In this document: positions 15,024-27,001 of the stretch, in pieces
How the letters are laid out: each line of letters opens with the position of its first letter
Position numbering within the stretch: the first letter of the stretch is position 1
NCBI GenBank assembly: GCA_006937955.1
Contig: SSNP01000136.1
Location: 720,235-784,234, forward strand
DNA length: 64,000 bases
Origin: Pachypanchax playfairii
Lineage: Eukaryota > Chordata > Actinopteri > Cyprinodontiformes > Aplocheilidae
Reading direction: 5' to 3'
Translations under genes and position numbers: made by a program
The notes under the pieces: model-generated
What the model was told of the DNA's origin: nothing
The model's database searches: none
What the model saw: the letters and a program-made list of their open reading frames with translations, nothing else

Positions 15024-17040
15024 ACACAGAATCAGGTCTCCTCTCAGATGGACACGTCCTCAGTTCGTGTCCTGTTGATCATGTTTGTTACTCCTCTCTT
15101 TTATCATGTTGTTCTCTTCTTTTTTAAAGCTGCACTGAAAATCCCTTCTGATATTTTCCGTCCAAATGTGTATCAAATTCATTTTCAAATTGTGGTATTA
15201 GTTTACATAAAACATTACATCCTATGTAACTATATTTGAACTTCTCTGTAAAAATTGTCTTTAAACTACTTGTGGTTTTTTTCGGTTTGAGCTTGTGATC
15301 ACTGTTTTTAAACTGTCGAAGATGTGAAGCTGTCTGTGGAGTTGATCTGGGCCACGATAAGAGGCACACAGGAAGCTACTGGGTGACACAAGTCCAAGTC
15401 GATGAGCAAAATGTGATCAAATGGAAACAAAATTAAATAATTGTACATGTTTACAGAGGAAATGTGTCGTTTTAGGGAAAAAAGGAAGTAAACATGTTGG
15501 TTTGTACTCGTGGTGAGTTTCATTGCAACACATTAACTTGCTGGTTGTACTTTGACCCCTTTAGTCATTTCCTGTGGCTGCTGCTGCTGGAACACGGTGT
15601 CATGACATTTGTCAAACAAACAGAAGTAGATGTTCATTGAATTATTAAAAAAAGATAAAGGGCCTTAAATATTAAAATGGAAGAATCTGTTAGACTGGTA
15701 AATAATTATCAGCCAAGTTGTTTCAACTGGAGCTCATTTATTAAACTAATTGTCTTTTATTCTGAGAGAGCTGGATCAGTGTCAGCTTTGTTGCACTGTT
15801 AAACTAAGGCCTAAAGCATCTCATTGTGTGACCGCTGGTTAGAAACAACACTCATTTTCTGTTCACACTAATGGTAAAATGTATCTCAAAACTGCAAACA
15901 AATTATGCTACTTTTCTTCTTGCAATTTAGTCATAAACTCTCTGTTTGAAGTTTATTCAGCTTTTATTTGCTATTTTTTCATGCTCTCAAATCAATCTCA
16001 ACTTAGTTTCATATGTCACGAAGCCTTCCTAAAGTTGTCTTACAATTCTTGCACTCGGATTTATGGAAACTAAATAGAGAAGAAGACTCTGCAACTATTT
16101 AGAGTGAATGTTTTTCATAATTCTAGCAACACAAGCATGAGACCCTGCAACTCATGAGGAAACTGAGAAGTTTTAAGGTTTCGAGACATTAATGCACCAA
16201 CAGTAGCAGACCTGCCAGATACTGTCTTTATGAAAATCCAATTTTTAAAAATAAAAAAAAAACTGTCAAAAATATAAATTTAATACAGGCAGATCTTACT
16301 AGGTATTTAATCAGTGAATCAGGAAGTAAAAAGGACTGAAGTCATTCTTCAAAACATCTCAGTGAAAGTGAGATCTTTCTGAAGTTCATTCAGCTTCTCT
16401 GATCTGGATCATTTTTGATTCAACATGTTTCTTTTCATGGTTTGATTAATTTGGCCTCTTTCAAAATTATCAGCTGCTGGACAATCAGTATTTAAAGGTG
16501 ACGTGTGACATCAGCACCTTCTGTGTCGGTGTTGCTCAGCAGTTGGCTGCAGTTATTTTTCTGTGAGAAGGTTGAAGAACTTTAGATTCTGCTGTTCTCT
16601 GACATTAACTCTGCACTTGCACACCTGGCAGAGCAGCTGTGGTTCAACGAGGATTGAATAACAAGTTTGAGGAAATGGGGTGAACCTTCTAAAAATTCAC
16701 TCTAGTTATCTGTATTTTAAACTTATGGGGAAATAAAATGCTTAAAACATGATTTGTTGATTAAAGTGTGGACTGAGAGTCAAGTATCTTCCCCATAAAC
16801 AGAAATCTAGCTGCTAATACAGTCAGTTTTTTACACTTTTGGTTGCTTATGTTAAAATGTGTGTCTCATGTTGTATCTTTGTTGTTTTAACAGATTAGCG
16901 TCATATTTGGTAAATCTCGTGTCTTTCTATCATCCATGTGCTGGTTCTTTTCCAGCTCGCTGAAACAGCTTTAATTTCTCCTCAAAATGTTTATCTGTAT
17001 GCCTTCAGTGGAATAGTAAACAAAATAAATGTGAAAAGAA
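15024..17040 (+). other. net1: net1 3' UTR and downstream DNA
   Basis: No protein frame of note follows the net1 stop codon. AT-rich sequence with ATTTA-like words runs to a canonical AATAAA at 17,024-17,029, followed by an AT-rich tract, which may be the polyadenylation site. An earlier AATAAA occurs at about 16,732. The true 3' end needs transcript data. No mobile element with clear termini was seen inside. Confidence 0.45.
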
Positions 17041-17129
17041 ATTATTTTTTCTTTGATTTTGACTTGTAATCATTATTTGATTTTACAAATATTTGCAAAA
17101 ATACAATGGACAGATTTGTTGGTACCCTT

Positions 17130-18575
17130 AAATGAATCTTAGCATTATTGAAAAACTAAGTGTTTAACCTCACTTAGTATCTCAGGGGCCTTCAAGCTCT
17201 TCATCAGCCATTTGGCATGTTTAAAGGGAGTGTACAGCCACTTGGATAGTTTGGTATGGTGGTAAGCAAAGAGCTCAGAGAGAAGATTTTAGATCTCCAG
17301 ATTAATGGTAAAGACTACGGAACCATCTCCAAGCAGCTTCATGTTCCTGTAAACTCAGTTGACAATAATATTAAAGTATAAGGGTCACGTGATGATAACC
17401 GGCCTCTCAGGACGTGGACACAGATGGATAGAGTGGATGGTAAAAGAAAGCCAAGGAAATCACTCAAACTGAACTCCAAGATCAAGGTGAATCCCTTTGA
17501 ACCATAATGTGCTCATGAGGCTCCACTACTGACAGAAAAACACAAAAATATATACTGACGAGCCTTAAAGGGACTGTATCATGCTATTTTACAGTTTTCA
17601 ACATTGGCACATATATGATAAAACCTTACTGTTTGAGTTATATTCACTTCATTTGTCCTGAAATATAACTTATATTATCGAGTTATTCTTTGACCAGGAA
17701 GTAAAAACGCTCGGTTTACCTAAAACCCTGCCTCCCAACTGTGAGTGCGATTGGGCTGTTTAGAAACACTAAATAAACTTCTGTAACTCTCGCAGCCAAA
17801 TGCGCATTTTCAATGAGACATTTTTTAGAATGAAATACAACGAAATGGAGGTGCTAATTTGTCAGAGGACGCTCGGTGGTGAGGAGCGGTCCACTCGCGA
17901 CTGGATGCGATCCGACCCAGGAGATGACACCAAGACTGGGATCGGACGGGTGAGGTGAGACAGGTCGTAGGCGAGGAGCAGGTTTCTGGAGGCCGCAACC
18001 GTACTCGCTGACTGCGAGACCAACAGCCAAGAGCGGGGCGGACTGAGAGAGAGATCGACCGGGACAGGTCTGAGGAAAAGGCTGGATTACTGAGGCGGAT
18101 AAACTGCAGCACGGAGGCTGACAGGAGCTCGTGGCAAACGGGACGTATGACTGAGCGCTGCTCAGGTGTTAGACATCTGCCGTAATGAGCTCCTGACAAA
18201 TTGCTTCGGACTCTTGCAGCTCGCCTTGTACCTGAGAAAAAAGGGGGAGTGTTTTTTTTACTACAGGGGCAGCAGGGATTGGTCAGGAACTTCCTGATGT
18301 GACACCGTGACTTAATGGGGCTCAAATTCAGCCGTTTTACATGCGCGAGTAAAGCAGCTGCTCAGAGCGCAGGATTCAGGAGGATTACTCAGGAATGCAC
18401 GAATTCAGCCAAAAACCACTCTGGAGGTCTTTTAAATAAAGAAATAGCATCACAACATGGTTAAAAACTCCAAAAAGTTGATTTTTCATGATACAGGACC
18501 TTTAAAGCTTCTGGAAGAAAATCCTTTGGGCTGATGAGACAAAACTGGAGGCTTCTGGCCAGAGAAAGTTGACTT
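17130..18575 (+). mobile_element. Degenerate Tc1-like transposase split by a TTAA element
   Basis: From about 17,257 the + strand reads MVVSKELREKILDLQINGKD, then a helix-turn-helix-like region (YGTISKQLHVPVNS), characteristic of fish Tc1 N-termini. The reading then decays. After the insertion at 17,569-18,501, text resembling the same transposase resumes at about 18,506 with a W-A-D-E-T-K-like catalytic segment (ILWADETKLEASG). Stops and frameshifts make it non-functional. Confidence 0.7.
17569..18501. mobile_element. TTAA-flanked non-autonomous DNA element (933 bp)
   Basis: Left terminus AGGGACTGTATCATG and right terminus, read on the other strand, AGGTCCTGTATCATG. Both sides carry TTAA (17,565-17,568 and 18,502-18,505). 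The TTAA target fits piggyBac- or Kolobok-type transposition. The interior has a GC-rich block (about 17,830-18,240) with an open minus-strand frame of 166 codons that resembles no family I know. It lies within a Tc1 relic. A 126-bp relative is at 10,573. Confidence 0.82.
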
Positions 18576-18576
18576 T

Positions 18577-18616
18577 TTTATTTTATTTTATTTTATTTTA
18601 TTTTATTTTATTTTAA
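18577..18616. repeat. (TTTTA)n pentanucleotide repeat
   Basis: About eight uninterrupted TTTTA units immediately after the Tc1 relic segment. Confidence 0.9.
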
Positions 18617-18740
18617 AAGGTTAACAAATTTAGGGCCAGATGGACAATTAAATTCAACAAGGGGGCACTTGTTTGGTTTTGGTTTCTACTTTTACATTAC
18701 TTTCCCATGTCTAGTATATTGTACACGTCGTACACGTTTG

Positions 18741-19125
18741 TCAGCTGCTCACATCTGCAGTCACCTGTTGGGGGAGGAGCATCAGAGCAGGTGACATGAA
18801 GAGGTTGAACAGACTAATAAGGAGGGCTGATTCTGTTCTGGGGACTGATCTGGAGTCTCGAGTTGGTTGTCAAAAGGAGGATGGCTTGGAAAATGAAAAT
18901 CCTCATGGAAAACCCTCATCATCCTCTTCAAAACACAGTAACTCATGAACAGAGTGTCTTAAGTCAAAGGCTTCTTCAGATCCACTGCAACACAGACCGC
19001 TACAGGAGATCCTTCTTGTCCACAGCTAGAACCCTCTACAATAGCTCCCTGAAGAAGAACTGAGCTACAACAACATTTCATTTCCCTTCTGGGATTATTA
19101 AAGTATTTTGATTTGATTTGATTTA
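18741..19125 (+). mobile_element. LINE 3' end, family D copy 1
   Basis: A 5'-truncated copy of a LINE whose ORF2 C-terminus reads RRSFLSTARTLYNSSLKKN, followed by a short 3' UTR (TTTCATTTCCCTTCTGGGAT) and a (TTTGA)n-type tail. The same sequence recurs on the minus strand at 56,532-57,017 and 58,833-59,480. One copy includes an endonuclease start, so it is an APE-type LINE. I cannot assign the clade firmly (CR1/Rex1 group suspected). Confidence 0.75.
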
Positions 19126-19371
19126 ATTTACTCTTTGTGTGTGTTTTAACAAGTTCCAGATTATTTTAACTGTTAGGAGATGTTCTATCTTAAATAGATT
19201 ATTTTATTGGTCAGCTGCACCTTTAATACATCACTTTATGTGCATTTTTCACCTCCTTTGCAGTAAAAAACCAGGGGGATCCCTGACTTCACCATGTAAC
19301 TGATTTACCCTGATGTTTTCACCCAAACTCAAACCAATCTCTTACCCTGTTCTTATTTCACATACAAAAGC

Positions 19372-20620
19372 TGCCTGATGGCAAGGCACCAGGAGTGGAT
19401 GAGATTCACCCTGAGATGCTGAAGGCTCTGGATGTTGTGGGGCTGTCATGGATGACACAACTCTTCAATGTCACATGGAGGACTGGAACAATGCCCCTGG
19501 AGTGGCAGACTGGGGTGGTGGACCTTATTTTCTAAAAGGGGGACCAGACAGTGTGTTCCATCTACAGGGGATCACACTTTTGAGCCTCCAGGGAAAGTTT
19601 ACTTCTGGGTGTTGAAAAGGAGGATCTGACTTATTGTTGAACCTTGGATTCAGGAGGAGCAATGGGGCTTTCGCCCTGGTTGTGGAACATCAGCCAAGAT
19701 CTTTACCCTCATGGAGTTGCTGAGGGGGTGGTTGGAATTTGCCTCTTTGGTCCACATGTGTTTTGTAGACTCATAGTAATCGTATGACCAGGTCTCTCAA
19801 GGCACTTTGTCAGGGGTGTATGGGGTCTCAGGCCCACTTCTACAGGCTGTTCAGTCCCCGTACAACCAAAGCAAGACCTGTATCCACCTTTTTGGCAGTA
19901 AGTCGAGCTCGTTCCCTGCGTGGGCTGGACTTCATCCGGGATGTCCCTTGTCTCCGATCCTGTTTGTGGTGTTCATGGGCAAAATTTCAAGGTGCAGCCA
20001 TGGTGAGGAGGGTGTCTGGTTTGGGAACCTCAGGATCTCATCTCTGCTTTTTGCAGATGATTCTGTTGGCATCTTCAAGCCATGACCTTCAGCGTGCACT
20101 GGGGCAGTTAACAGCTGACTGTGAAGCAGCCAGGATGAGAGTCAGCTCCTCAAAGTCTGAGGTCATGGTTCTCAACTGGAAAAAGGTGGACTGCTTCCTT
20201 CAGGTTGGCCGTGAGTCTTTGTCTCAAATGGAGAGTTTAAGTATCTGAGCGTCTTGTTCATGAGTGATGCAGGATGAAGCAGGAGATGGACCAACAGGTT
20301 GGGGCTTCATCCTCAGTGACGAGGAGCCGCTTTGGTCTGTTGTGGTGAAGATGGAGCTTAGTCAAAAGGCAAAGCTCTGAATTTACGAGTCTGTCTACAT
20401 TCTGACCCTCACCTTGTCATGAGATATCAAGCCGGACTGAAAGAACAAAATCCCTGATACAAGCGACTGAAATGAGCTTCCTCCATATGGTGGCCAGGCT
20501 CAGCCTTAGAGATACAGCGAGCAGCTCTGTCACCCAGGAGCAGAGTGTCACTAGGGTGAGGGATATCTGAGTTTCTCTCCTGAACCTGTTGTCCCATGAC
20601 CCAATTCTGGATAAACAGAA
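19372..20620 (+). mobile_element. Decayed I-like LINE reverse transcriptase
   Basis: Plus-strand frames give RT blocks in order: LPDGKAPGVDEIHPEMLKAL (finger region, about 19,371-19,430), then EEQWGFRPGCGT-like text in broken frame, then PGCPLSPILFVVFMGKISR (about 19,942-19,998), then SSLLFADDSVGIF (catalytic F-A-D-D box, about 20,039-20,078). The C-terminal tail is degenerate. Several stops and frameshifts are present. Same family as the pieces in net1 introns. Confidence 0.78.
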
Positions 20621-20639
20621 TATGGAATTCACACACACA

Positions 20640-21905
20640 TTTCCAATAAAGTTACACTTTCATTGTGAATAACATTGATATTTTGATATGTTAATGCTGT
20701 TTTAACAAAATGTTGCTTCAGTAAAATTTTTAATGTCTTCAAGACTCTTTAAATACTCAGAATAATATCTGATACCCAAACTGGTATTAAGCAGACTAGA
20801 TGGATTAATACATAAACTGTGTGCTAACCTGGGAATGGGTGGGTCTCATCTAAGGTCCATGACGGACTTTAGTTATTCTTATCTGATCTTCAGAAGGTCT
20901 GAGGTGTATATCTCTCCACTTTAAATATACAAGAATGTGCAGAGCTGTTGCATTGAATCAACAAGGTGAAGATTGATTCATCATCTGTTTCAAGTCGATA
21001 CGTCAGAGCTTGATCCCGTGTCCCGGTAAGAGGCTACATGTCAAAAATGTGCTACATGTTGACTGCAGAATGCAGAGCCAAATTTCCCCACGAGGGATTA
21101 ATATAGGAAATTTTAAAAATGGATTAATATAATATGTACTTATTAGTCAATCTGTTTATTTTCTGTGAAATGTGTCAGTCCAGTCAGGTGACTTCATCAA
21201 CCAGCTCTAAACAGAACCCAAATGTTTACTGGACCCCTAGTGGCTAGTTCTAGTACAAATTTTAAGTGGATAAGTAAATAAGTAGTTATGTGATGTGATA
21301 ATTATTGTAAAATACTCACACAACAGTCTAATGTCTCAATGATTTTCACAGTAAAGTTACACTGCAACAAATTTTGATCTCAGTTTGCTCTGTGATCGCT
21401 AGTTTCAGCCCCTTTAAAAACTCTGTTCTGGGATGGAATCATTGTTTACAATAACCATTCCATGTCCAGACTTCCTGGTTCTATAGTGAATCACATGTGA
21501 ACCTACAAGGTTGCCAAGTCTTCAACACAAACAGTTGCAATTCAACAACGACCAGCAGCAAAGAACAGCAGCATTGTGGACGGAATGGAAGCCAGTAAAA
21601 GAAGCAGCCCTGAGGTAACTTCTAGTAAACCTAAGAAACCATGGTATCTTTCCCAAAAATTTAACAACTATAAGAGAAAGAAAATAAGGATCAATATTGG
21701 CACTGGCAACCTGGCAGAAAAATCCGGGAGGGGGTGAGTGGCTGAGAGTGAACAGTTTGTTTTTCTACATGAACTGCAGTACTCTGATTTGACCATAAGG
21801 TCTAATTTTTACATATCGCACCTCTAATTTATTGTAATAAACAAAATTTATGACTCTGCTTGAACTGCAATGCCTGAAAATTAAACAATAAAATAAACGC
21901 AAATT
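20640..21905. other. Intergenic DNA, one short unassigned frame
   Basis: No gene is recognised. A lysine/serine-rich short frame beginning with ATG near 21,585 (MEASKRSSPEVTSSKPKKP) runs about 50 codons to a GTGAGT-like site near 21,735. It could be an exon remnant or a fragment of a repeat, but no family is evident. The rest is AT-rich. Confidence 0.35.
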
Positions 21906-21908
21906 ACT

Positions 21909-22190
21909 GTGGCTGTGGCTCAGTGGGTAGAGCGGTCGTTTCCCAATCGGAAGGTTGGTGGCTCGATCCTGGCTTCCACTACCACATGTTGAAGTGTCCT
22001 TGGGCAAGACACTGAACCCCATGTTGCCCCCCCATTTACACATTGGGTTGTGTGAGTGTTAGCCCCTACCCTCTCCCCCCAGCTTACATATCGGGTTGTG
22101 TGAATGGGTGAATGTAAAACTTGTAGTGTGAAAGAGCTTTGAGTGGTCTGAATGACTAGGAAAGCGCTATACAAATACACGACATTTACT
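21909..22190 (+). repeat. tRNA-derived SINE copy
   Basis: Starts with a tRNA-like head (GGCTGTGGCTCAGTGGGTAG containing an A box, then GGTTGGTGGCTCGATCC as a B box). It continues through a body with CCTTGGGCAAGACACTGAAC and ends with GCGCTATACAAATAC plus a short ATTTAC tail. The tail is LINE-like, as expected of a SINE mobilised by a LINE. A second good copy lies at 46,372 and a worn one at 3,125. Confidence 0.9.
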
Positions 22191-22347
22191 TTCTTTCACA
22201 TTTTGGTCCATTTATTAACAGAATCATCACAGATGTAGAACCATCTCTTATATACAAATTTACATTCAAAATAAACAGTAACAAATTTCTGTAAAAGTAA
22301 CCAGAATGAAATCTGAAACTCAGAGTTCATGACTGTTGCGCACTTAA

Positions 22348-22907
22348 AGAGGCCATTTCACACAAATTTCATGACTTTGTGGTTATTTCTTAAGTATTAA
22401 CCTATAATATGAAACATTTTATATCTAAAAACGTGAACACTGATTTAACAGACCTTTCAGTCTGTCTGCATGTAAATTCGGCTGGCTTCGTCCGGCTTCA
22501 GGCTGCAACTCGTTAATATTCATTATTTGAATTTGCTGGACTCAGATTGGCTAACAAACTAACCTATGAGAGCAAGGTATACTGTTTCCTGCCCCGCTGC
22601 TCAGGGCAACAGCGCACCGTGTATCTTCCAGTTTGCTACGTCTTATGCTACAGATTTTAGCCAGCAGCATGCTAGGTGTGGTTTCAACTGTGGGAGCTGA
22701 TGAATACTAACAAGCACAGGAGTTGTGATGAAACAATTACAGGCCGTTCGAACTCGGGTTTTATCGCCACCTGCGTAGTTTGAGAGATAAAAACTGAAAG
22801 AGAAATTGTTGACCTGTTTTCACACCCAGTATGAAGGTAAGAACACCTGTGGAGCTAAAATATTCAACAGAAACCTCAGAATAAATGTTTTTAATGGAAT
22901 GGCTTCT
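22348..22907 (+). mobile_element. TTAA-flanked MITE, family M copy 1
   Basis: Left terminus AGAGGCCATTTCACAC and right terminus, read in reverse, AGAAGCCATTCCATT, flanked by TTAA at 22,344-22,347 and 22,908-22,911. No coding capacity. Further copies lie at 61,583-62,167 (same orientation) and 63,671-64,000 (opposite, cut by the window edge). It is downstream of asb13 and might contribute to its 3' UTR. Confidence 0.85.
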
Positions 22908-22911
22908 TTAA

Positions 22912-23487
22912 GCCCCATCTGTATTCTGCTTTAATAAATGCTTTTAAACTGTTATTTATCTCATGTGTTTTCACTAAAGATAATACATCAGTTGTTGAGA
23001 TAAAATACTTTATGCGTGATGATGAAACTGAAAACTCACACAAAATGAACAAGTTTCAGTACAGATAATATTCAGTTAAAAACTATTCTGAGAAACTTCG
23101 GAAATTCCATGAACTATTAATGGTATTTAAAAGGTGGAGCTTTGCTTGTTGTAACGAGCACAAACAGAAAAACCTGAGATCTCACACATTCCAGAATGAG
23201 GATCGGAACTAGAAGGATTGCAGCCTTTAACAGAAGGCTATTTGTTTTCCAGGCTTCAGAACGGGGGCTGAAGAATCCAAACTGTTCACAAAAAAACTGC
23301 TGAGCTGAACTAAAAGATGGCAGCAATGATCAAAAATGTGAAAATGAAAGTTTTTCTCAGTGAACAGTTGGAGCTTCTGTGCAAATCTGATCACATACGT
23401 CTCATCTGATTGCGCTGAAACATCTGTCTGTCAACTTCCTGCCATGTGACTTTCTCAAGAACAAGGATCCATCCTTAGCTCTTTCAA
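22912..23487 (-). other. asb13: Probable asb13 3' UTR
   Basis: AT-rich DNA immediately 3' of the asb13 stop codon on the minus strand. No protein frame or repeat boundary was recognised. The polyadenylation site is not defined. Confidence 0.4.
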
Positions 23488-26400
23488 TTAAAATTCCATC
23501 TCAATAACAGGAGGCGGCGTATATGAGAGAAAGCTGATGATGTGTCTGGGCAAGTCCAGCCTGGAAATGACTTCACACGCTCTTGTACCGAGAGTCTTCC
23601 TCACAGCCACTCTGCTTAGCTGCTGCAGACTGAGGGGGGTATCTAAGGAAGGGAACATCTCATCACATGCTGTCCATTTACCCTCTTACGTTGCAACAAG
23701 ACGATGCAAGCATTACACAAGCACACTTACTCTCGTAGAACTCCAAGCAGAGATAAGAGGGAGAATCCACATTGGTGTAGTGAATGGGCTTTTTGTTGAG
23801 GTTATCTCTGGCAAACACGTTCCCCCCAAACTCCACAAGGAGCTCTATCAGGCCAGTGTTCTTCATTTTAGCTGCATGATGAAGAGCCGTCTCATGGAGC
23901 TTGGAAGCATTCACGTTCGCTCCTAAAAAAAAAAAAAGAAGTCTCACCGTATCTCCAGTATCTCACTGGGCTGCAATTGTTGAAGATGGAAAATACAAAA
24001 TTAGGAGAAAATCTGCAGATTTCCAGGAATCACACTGAATTGGTACATATGACTATTTGCAAAAAGTTTTATCACGGTCAGGTCACATGGGGTGTAATGA
24101 TGTATTTGAAAACAAAAGGAAACAGTCACCGTGTCTTGATTATGTCTCACTTTGTTCCCATTTTACCCTCATTGTATTAGCAATTTAGCTGCCAACCCCT
24201 CTTAAAGCTGTCCCACATTTCTCACACTTCTGCTTCAAACAAACTTAATTAAAAGACAATCGAAGAATTTCAGATGCCCGTGACTCTACGACTATTACTT
24301 CTCTTGCTAATTTTTTTGAAAGAAGCTCCAGCGACTCACACAGAGATACAGAACCCCAGGAATGTTTCAAGACGAGGGAACTCCCTCGTGAATGTCAGTA
24401 ACAATGTCATCAGCAGCTCAGAGAGAGGCTGGTTTTTCCTGTCATTCTCTGACCCCGACTCACCTGCAATGAGGAGAACTTTGGCGCAGTCGTAATGTTG
24501 CCTGGCGCACGCCACATGAAGCGGCGTTCCATAATGGCAGTCGTGAGCCTCCATGAAAGCTCCTCGATCAATCATGAGCTGAACACAGTCTGAATTGCCT
24601 GTTGTGAAAAAAAAAAAAACAAATGGCGGTGAGGAGCGACCCCCACCCCAACAACTCACTGGGTTGCAACAACTGTTAGTAACAGATTACAATGGAATTC
24701 ATGAAGACGTTTCCTAAAATATCTCAAAATGCTCTAGAGGTTTCATAAGTCATTGTGTTTCCATGAGTCAGAAAGTTTGAGTAGAGTGAGAAAATCTGGG
24801 CGAACTATGAAACTAACTTCTGACTGACTGGACAAACACAAAGAAAATCTGACATTCCAGTTGAATCAGAATTGCAACTAAAAAGAGTAAATACTGAAAA
24901 ACATATTAAGACACTTGGGGAATTAACTGCAACAAGAATATCGATTCACACTAATGTCTTGATTTATCCTCGGTCTCAAAAGTACAAAAACTGTCCAATT
25001 CAAGTCACCAGCAGTCACAGCGTAGTGAGAGCCAGAATACAAAGACATTACTTGATTTTTAGACATCATAGAGCCCCTCCAACAAGCAGACACCAAATGT
25101 AGCACATTCTAGAATAGAATTCTAGAATTCCTGTGATTTTGTGGATCACAGTTGAGTCTCGCCCACTTGTTTACTGGAGAGGTGACTCACATCTGAACAG
25201 GATTTTAAATTAACATTACTATGATCTCATCTTTGTAAAAAGTTGTTTCTCCCTTTTGGTTTAATCTATCCAAACTTAAGTGCAACATTTTTTAATTCTG
25301 AATTTGAAATGGCATTCTGGTCAACTACATAGCAGAGAATATTTTAGTCCCCATATGAAGCATAAAGTAAATGACTAAATTAAAAGTATTATGTAGTATA
25401 TCACGATCAACTAATCTAAACTGAATAGTAGTTAAAGAACAGTAAAGTAAACCACAGAAGTGTAACTAAAATAAACCCTTTTACTTTAGTAGAACAAAAC
25501 TAGAACTATTAGATGTGGTTTACCGGATATAAAATCTCGCTCAGCTAAGTTTCCTTTACTAAAGGATTTGATAACTGATTATAATCAAAGAAACTGGGCT
25601 GCAGCATGAAGATGATTCACAACTGTCTTCCATTCAGGGCTATTAATAAGCTTGAGATCAGTTAGTGGTTCTAATTCTTTTGAATATTTGACCTTCAGTT
25701 TTTCTCCCTGAAAACTGAAATAAAAAAACATTTATGGTTTAGAAAATGTTCAGAAACGATCTGTGTCATCATTAACTTGGTCTGCAGTACTAATATATGA
25801 AACCTTGGTGTCCCTTTTAAGCCTCGGTCACAGTGACCCGTACGAGTGCATTGTTCATAGGAATCTCCTGTTTCCTAAAAAATTTGGAATTCATGAACAT
25901 TCGTGGAGGCGGGCACTGTTTCCTACAGGAAGTTGTTACAACTGGTGCATGAGTAACTTGATGAATTCTTGAGAATACAAGGTGATTCCCTGCCGTACGC
26001 TGGATGCAGAGTTCTTGCTCTCCTCATACCAGATATGGCCCAGGTGCCACTATTTGATGGTCATTGCAGTGAGACATACCTCCCATGCACGCCTCATGAA
26101 GAGGTGAGAAGGTGAAAAGTGGAGGATTGACAGTTGCTCCATACTCCAGCAGAAGTTTTACACAATCCAGGCTACCAGCAGCACAAGCATCGCACAGTGG
26201 AGTGCTGCCATCGATGTTACGGGCATCCACCTGTCAGACAGATACATAATCAAGTCACTGATGAGTTTAAGTAAAAGCTACACACTTTACTAGATTTCCA
26301 ACATAAATCTATCCAACCTGTGCACCAGCATCCAGCAGCAGTCTGACACACTGGGTCTGACCCTGTATACACGCCTCATGCAGCGGGGTGATGGAGTCCA

Positions 26401-27001
26401 CAGCCACAATGTTAACAGTTGCACCCCCCTGGATCAGCTGCTGCAGCTGGAGGGCTCGGCCCTGAGCAGCAGCCTCATGGACCGCTGACCGGTCTGTCCA
26501 GAATCCAAGACCATGAGCTGCAAATATGAAACACAAAAACAACACACACTTTTGTTCAGTATGTCTGAGGGGTTGTGACCTTTTCGCCTTAACAATTTCA
26601 CAATGTGGAGATAAAAAAAATCCAGTTCAAATGGGGAAACACAGTAAACACTGAACGCAGCATGACCTCCATAATTAAGTAAGGTATATTTTTGGGTTCA
26701 TGGACCTGTATTATCAAACAGTGAATGTTTTCTAACCAAATGCACTTCAGAGTGCTCATTTAACTACAGAACTTGAAGCTCAAGTTAGCATCACATTCAG
26801 AAAACATGCTAATGATGCATTCAAATTCCCCCGAGTTTCGTCTTTATGGAAGGAAAACAAAGACTTAAGATAAGGTTGCATCTACCAACCGCATATAATC
26901 ATTCACCAAGGCTTTTTATAAACTATTACCGGTTAGTCACACGTTGTAAGCTACTTACCGATTTCTCCGTACAAGGACGGTCTGGTCCGAGTGATCTCCA
27001 T
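23488..27001 (-). CDS. asb13: Ankyrin repeat and SOCS box protein 13
   Basis: ASB proteins are substrate receptors of Elongin B/C-Cullin 5 ubiquitin ligases. Six minus-strand exons with GT/AG introns and matching phases: 27001-26959, 26517-26318, 26230-26080, 24598-24464, 23922-23731, 23642-23488. They total 876 nt, 291 aa plus stop; human ASB13 is about 278 aa. Ankyrin repeats fill residues about 20-215, with typical blocks such as SITPLHEACIQGQTQCVRLL, DGSTPLCDACAAGSLDCVKL and HYGTPLHVACARQHYDCAKV. The C-terminal SOCS box starts near residue 242. Its BC-box is SLQQLSRVAV, in which the usual Cys position holds Ser. The Cul5 box reads LDLPRHIISFL, with only one of the two usual prolines. The start ATG at 27,001 gives a short exon of 14 codons leading into the conserved GFW motif. 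Assignment to the a or b teleost paralogue is not possible here. Confidence 0.95.
24665..26020 (-). other. asb13: asb13 intron 3
   Basis: The largest intron of asb13 (26,079-24,599). AT-rich, with no recognised mobile element or nested gene. A small palindromic cluster of TTCTAGAA/GAATTC words is at about 25,107-25,133. The frames seen here have no family resemblance. Confidence 0.5.

Noticed and set aside
17825..18325. 166-codon minus-strand frame as a host gene
   Set aside because: It lies wholly inside a TTAA-flanked MITE, has no family resemblance, and the short family member lacks it. Kept only as an observation about the element.
21909..22190. tRNA genes at 21,909 and 46,372
   Set aside because: The A and B boxes belong to SINE heads followed by SINE bodies and tails. 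No cloverleaf with a proper acceptor stem was found.
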